Source of the DNA: Alphaproteobacteria bacterium
Lineage (GTDB): Bacteria > Pseudomonadota > Alphaproteobacteria > Micropepsales > Micropepsaceae
DNA length: 64,000 nucleotides
Reading direction: 5' to 3'
Assembly: GCA_013697055.1 (NCBI GenBank)
Contig: JACCXK010000101.1
Span: 1 to 64,000 of the forward strand
Below, in pieces: positions 61,030 to 64,000 of the stretch. The notes beneath the pieces were generated by a model. That model had not been told where the DNA came from. It worked only from the letters and a program-made list of their open reading frames with translations, and did not search any database. Position 1 is the stretch's first letter. Each line of letters begins with the position of its first letter. Position numbers and translations under genes: made by a program.

Positions 61030-61932
61030 ATGAAATTTCGCATTGCCGCAATATTGGTCGCGTGCCTGCTTCTGGGCGGGCAGAAGGCCCAGGAAAAGGT
61101 CCAGGACCGCAGCTTCACCGAATGCCCCGAATGCCCCCAGATGGTGGGCATTCCGGCGGGCAAATTCCTGATGGGCAGCCCGTCGCATGAACCGGGGCGG
61201 TTCGATTCCGAAGGCCCGCAACACCTGGTCACGGTGAAAGCCTTCGCCCTGGCGAAATATCCCGTCACCAGCGAGCAGTTTCTCGCCTTTCTGGGGGCCA
61301 CCCGCTACCAGCCGCAGCCCTGCAATCCGTTGCTGGGTCTGGGCTGGAAGCAACTGCATCGCGGCCAGGCGGCGACGCCCACCGATGTCGAGCCGCCGCG
61401 CTGGCCGGCGGTGTGCCTGGACTGGAAGGACGCGGAGGCGTTCGTCGCCTGGATCAACACAAAGGCGCGGGCCGCCCATCCGGAGATCGGCGCCCGCAAT
61501 CCCTACCGCCTGCCCAGCGAGGCGGAATGGGAATATGCCGCCCGCGCCGGCACCAGCACGTCGCGCTGGTGGGGCAATGATGTCGGCGGCGGCCATGCCA
61601 ACTGCAATGGCTGCGGCAGCGAATGGGACAACAAGCTGCTGGGGCGGGTGGACGCCTTCGACAGCAATGCCTTCGGCCTGTCGGGCATGTTGGGCAATGC
61701 CTGGGAATGGACCGCTGACTGCTGGCACCCCAGCTATGTCGGCGCGCCCAGTGACGGCCGCGCCTGGACCGACAGTTTCTGCATCCGCCACGCCATTCGC
61801 GGCGGCGCCTGGAACAACATTCCCATCTTTGTGCGCAGCGCAGCCCGGGTGGCGGCGGCGGAAGACGGCGCCGACCAGGATTATGACTATTCGACGCTCA
61901 CAGGCTTTCGCGTGGCGCGCGATTTGCCATAG
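61030..61932 (+). CDS. Formylglycine-generating-enzyme-like (SUMF1/FGE) protein
   Basis: A 300-residue exported protein. The N-terminal signal 'RIAAILVACLLLGG' is followed by the SUMF1 domain: 'MVGIPAGKFLMGSPSHEPGR', 'YPVTSEQFLAFL', 'YRLPSEAEWEYAARAG', 'DAFDSNAFGLSGMLGNAWEWT', 'RGGAWNN' and 'GFRVARDL'. True FGE enzymes oxidise a sulfatase cysteine. Here the two copper-binding cysteines cannot be placed with certainty ('CIRHAIRGGAW' is one candidate), so it may be a binding paralogue. No sulfatase is in the window. Confidence 0.82.
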   Translation: MKFRIAAILVACLLLGGQKAQEKVQDRSFTECPECPQMVGIPAGKFLMGSPSHEPGRFDSEGPQHLVTVKAFALAKYPVTSEQFLAFLGATRYQPQPCNPLLGLGWKQLHRGQAATPTDVEPPRWPAVCLDWKDAEAFVAWINTKARAAHPEIGARNPYRLPSEAEWEYAARAGTSTSRWWGNDVGGGHANCNGCGSEWDNKLLGRVDAFDSNAFGLSGMLGNAWEWTADCWHPSYVGAPSDGRAWTDSFCIRHAIRGGAWNNIPIFVRSAARVAAAEDGADQDYDYSTLTGFRVARDLP

Positions 61933-61966
61933 CCGCTTTCTGCAGGCATGGCGCTGCTCGGTCGTG

Positions 61967-62557
61967 TCAGGCCCGCTGGGCGCTTCGAAAGTAATTTTGA
62001 ACCAGGTCAACAGCGGTTTGGTGGAGCGCCGCAGAACCTCGTTGTATGACTGGCATGTATCGTTCCATCACCTGAGCTTCACTTACCCCGCTTTCCGACC
62101 AGGTCCCACCGCCTGTTAGCGTATTAAGCAGTAGCGGTTGGAAGCGGTCCAAAGCCTTGGCGAAGGCAGCGGTAGGGGTCTCACCGTTCTCAAATTCCAG
62201 CTACAATTCGAGCAGCTCTTTCCCTTGAGAATGAGGCAGCAGCCCGAAAATGCGCTGAGCCGCATCAAGTTCTGCTTCATGCTGCGCTGTCAGCGCTGCA
62301 TTGGGGCCGTGTATCGGCGTATCTCCGGCGTCGATCTCTACAATGTCGTGAATGAGCAGCATCCTTAGGGCGCGACATACGTCAACGGCGCTATCTTGCT
62401 CGGCAAACACCAAGGCAAACATTGCCAGATGCCATGAATGTTCCGCCGAGTTTTCCTTTCGGCTACGGTCGACAAGTGGTGATTGTCGAACCACCGACTT
62501 CAGTCGGTCCAGTTCGGTAACGAATGCCAACCGCTTTTCTGTCTCACTCGAAATCAT
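61967..62557 (-). pseudogene. HD-domain hydrolase (YfbR-like) with an internal amber codon
   Basis: The ATG at 62557 starts 'MISSETEKRLAFVTELDRLK', and the frame shows 'ENSAEHSWHLAMFALVFAE' and the HD pair His70-Asp71 in 'LLIHDIVEIDAGDTPIHG'. TAG at 62201-62203 stops it after 'HSQGKELLEL'. Reading past that codon, the same frame continues 'LEFENGETPTAAFAKALDRF' and 'QPLLLNTLTGGGTW', exactly the conserved C-terminus. The family usually has Trp at the stopped position, so TGG to TAG explains it. Metal ligands lie before the stop, but the C-terminal helix would be lost. It could be a pseudogene, a base error or a suppressed stop. Confidence 0.8.
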
Positions 62558-62583
62558 TCGACCTCGCTTTGGCCCGACCGCGA

Positions 62584-63687
62584 TTATTTCTTGTTGCGCT
62601 CGTCCATCCAGGCATAGACCCGGCGAATGCCGCGCACCTCCGCGCCGACGCTTTCGATGTCCGGAAAATCCTTGGCGTGTGCGGTCAGGTCCACCCGCCT
62701 GGCGGCCTCGTCGGCCAAGACGCCTTGCGCGCGCAGTTTGGCCACCTGGGCCAGGACATCGGACAGATAGGACTGGAAGGCGGTGATCAGGCCTTTGTCA
62801 GTGAAGGGCGCGCCATGGCCGGGCAGGTCGACCGTGAAGTCCAGGCGCTTGAGCGCGTCCAGGGTCTTCAGCCATTCATCGAAAAAGGCGCTGCCCATGA
62901 AGGCAATGCGGCTTTCCATCAGGTCGCCGGTGCAGACGATGCGCTCCCTGGGCAGGAAGACCACCGTATCGCCGCCGGTATGGCCGCGGCCGAGAAACAG
63001 AAGATCGATTTCGCGGCCGCCGCGATAGAGGACAAGCCTGTCCGTATAGGTTACATTTGGCGGCGTGGGTTTGATCTCCTTGATATCCTGCACGAAGGCC
63101 CTGGCGGCCGCTTCGGTATCCGCGAGCTTCTTTTGCAGCACGACGCGTTGGCGGGGATCCTTCTCCGCGGCGAGTTGCTCCCTGAAGCGGTCGATCATCG
63201 CCTGGGGCGCATTGCGGGTCGAGCTGCGGAAGGGTTCGTTGTGCAGGATGTCGAATTTTTCGATCGCCTGCCGCACATAGTCATGCGCGATGATCTGGAC
63301 CTCCGGCCCGAAGATCGAGTTTCCGTCGGTGTGGTCATAGTGCCAGTGGGTGTTGACGACATATCGCACCGGCTTGTCGGTCAGGAGCTTGATGTCCGCC
63401 ACGAAGGCGCGCGCGGCCGCCGGCGAGGTGCCGCTATCGACAATCACAACGTCATCCTTGTTGACGATCACAACTAGGTTGGCGCCGAAGAACGGATTGC
63501 TGCCGAAGGGAAATTCGGTGCCGTTGGCTTCCGGCAAGGCGTAATAGACCCCGTCGGCAATCTTCTGGAATTTGTAGTTCTTGCCCTGGACCACCGGATA
63601 GGGCGCGGATGGTTGCGCCTGGGCCGTGCCGGCCCCTAGAAGGCCGGCGCAGAGTCCCAGAGCGAAGGCGGTTTTGCGCGAATTCAT
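62584..63687 (-). CDS. Exported metallo-beta-lactamase-fold hydrolase
   Basis: A 367-residue periplasmic protein. The signal peptide ends at 'GLLGAGTAQA'. The metal motif 'NTHWHYDHTDGN' supplies His114, His116, Asp118 and His119. 'LGRGHTGGDTVVFLPRERIVCTGD' supplies the second site and 'VDLPGHGAPFTD' the last His. Similar exported proteins hydrolyse lactams or phosphonate/sulfate esters, or act on quorum signals; the substrate is not visible. The ATG at 63687 gives a clean signal peptide. It follows the HD-domain gene on the same strand but is upstream in transcription. Confidence 0.88.
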   Translation of the reverse strand: MNSRKTAFALGLCAGLLGAGTAQAQPSAPYPVVQGKNYKFQKIADGVYYALPEANGTEFPFGSNPFFGANLVVIVNKDDVVIVDSGTSPAAARAFVADIKLLTDKPVRYVVNTHWHYDHTDGNSIFGPEVQIIAHDYVRQAIEKFDILHNEPFRSSTRNAPQAMIDRFREQLAAEKDPRQRVVLQKKLADTEAAARAFVQDIKEIKPTPPNVTYTDRLVLYRGGREIDLLFLGRGHTGGDTVVFLPRERIVCTGDLMESRIAFMGSAFFDEWLKTLDALKRLDFTVDLPGHGAPFTDKGLITAFQSYLSDVLAQVAKLRAQGVLADEAARRVDLTAHAKDFPDIESVGAEVRGIRRVYAWMDERNKK

Positions 63688-63885
63688 GGCGACCTCTCAG
63701 ACAGGGGTTGATGATCGTGACGAAAAATCATCCAGCAATTCCCGGCGTTTCTGCGAGCCGGGGCAGGCCAATCCGCCAGGACGGGCCCGTGCCAGCATTG
63801 CATCTTTGCCCAAACGGGAGGACGCTTCGCCCACCACATCAGCCTCGCCATAGCCTGAACAATAACAAAAAACAGGGAGGAAGAC
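63688..63885. other. Divergent promoter region
   Basis: Separates the minus-strand metallo-hydrolase gene from the plus-strand gene starting at 63886. No gene or clear operator was identified. Confidence 0.4.
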
Positions 63886-64000
63886 ATGAATGTGATCACC
63901 GCTGCCGCACGCGCACTCGCCGTCATTCTGGCCATCGCATCCGCCTTTGTTACAGCGCCACTGATACCGGCCTTGCTCCTGATTCTGGGCGGTATTGCAG
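63886..64000 (+). CDS. Start of a small membrane protein (cut by window edge)
   Basis: ATG at 63886 preceded by GGGAGG at 5-6 nt, an excellent ribosome site. The 38 visible codons begin MNVITAAARALAVILAIASA and continue as a hydrophobic segment with 'PLIPALLLILGGIA'. It is a membrane protein or signal anchor. The rest lies beyond the window, so no function is given. Confidence 0.6.
   Translation, partial: MNVITAAARALAVILAIASAFVTAPLIPALLLILGGIA

Noticed and set aside
60496-62010. 504-codon minus-strand frame overlapping glycerate kinase and the FGE-like gene
   Set aside because: It conflicts with two genes that have clear family motifs and shows none itself.

Overview
The window looks like chromosomal DNA of an alphaproteobacterium. 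The inference rests on GC-rich coding sequence, an alphaproteobacterial-style Rad52/HNH gene and an XrtA-type exosortase locus; the genus cannot be fixed from the sequence (a Rhizomicrobium/Micropepsis-like lineage is only a guess). No tRNA, rRNA, CRISPR array or intact insertion sequence was seen.

Positions 1-42 kb hold a large exopolysaccharide and exosortase (EpsH/XrtA, PEP-CTERM) locus. Sugar nucleotides come from UDP-glucose dehydrogenase (partial, 1-318) and GalE. Assembly starts with an undecaprenyl-phosphate sugar transferase (4971-6545). Two GT4 glycosyltransferases, an AsnB-like amidotransferase, a polysaccharide deacetylase, two FemAB/GNAT-like acyl or aminoacyl transferases and a Gfo/Idh/MocA-SDR fusion follow. 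Export and length control use a flippase, a Wzy-like ligase/polymerase, a chain-length protein, a tyrosine autokinase, an XrtA-associated ATPase, a Wza-like lipoprotein and an outer-membrane barrel. XrtA is fused to an EpsI domain. PrsK (kinase), PrsR (sigma-54 activator) and PrsT (TPR protein) sit at 27.1-33.4 kb. A four-gene run at 38.1-42.0 kb encodes an exosortase-associated acyltransferase, a ThiF/E1-like protein, a nitroreductase-like protein and a PEP-CTERM protein.

Three PEP-CTERM protein genes lie at about 0.9, 41.2 and 50.4 kb. Each has a candidate sigma-54 promoter (TGGC-N7-TTGC). Each promoter has a 17-bp partly palindromic element (TGTMAAWWAKKYTKACA) 41, 41 or 52 nt upstream, on the same face of the helix. 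This looks like a PrsR/RpoN regulon readable directly from the sequence.

Positions 42.8-51.6 kb are accessory. They hold a divergent HlyD/DHA2 efflux pair, a Rad52-HNH gene broken by a one-base frameshift, a solitary RarA-C-like protein, two more frameshifted small genes and long stretches without genes. Positions 51.6-64 kb look like ordinary chromosome: a TonB-dependent receptor, a sensor kinase, an MFS transporter, cardiolipin synthase, an EEP-family phosphodiesterase, glycerate kinase, a formylglycine-generating-enzyme-like protein, an HD-domain hydrolase interrupted by an amber codon, and a metallo-beta-lactamase-fold protein.
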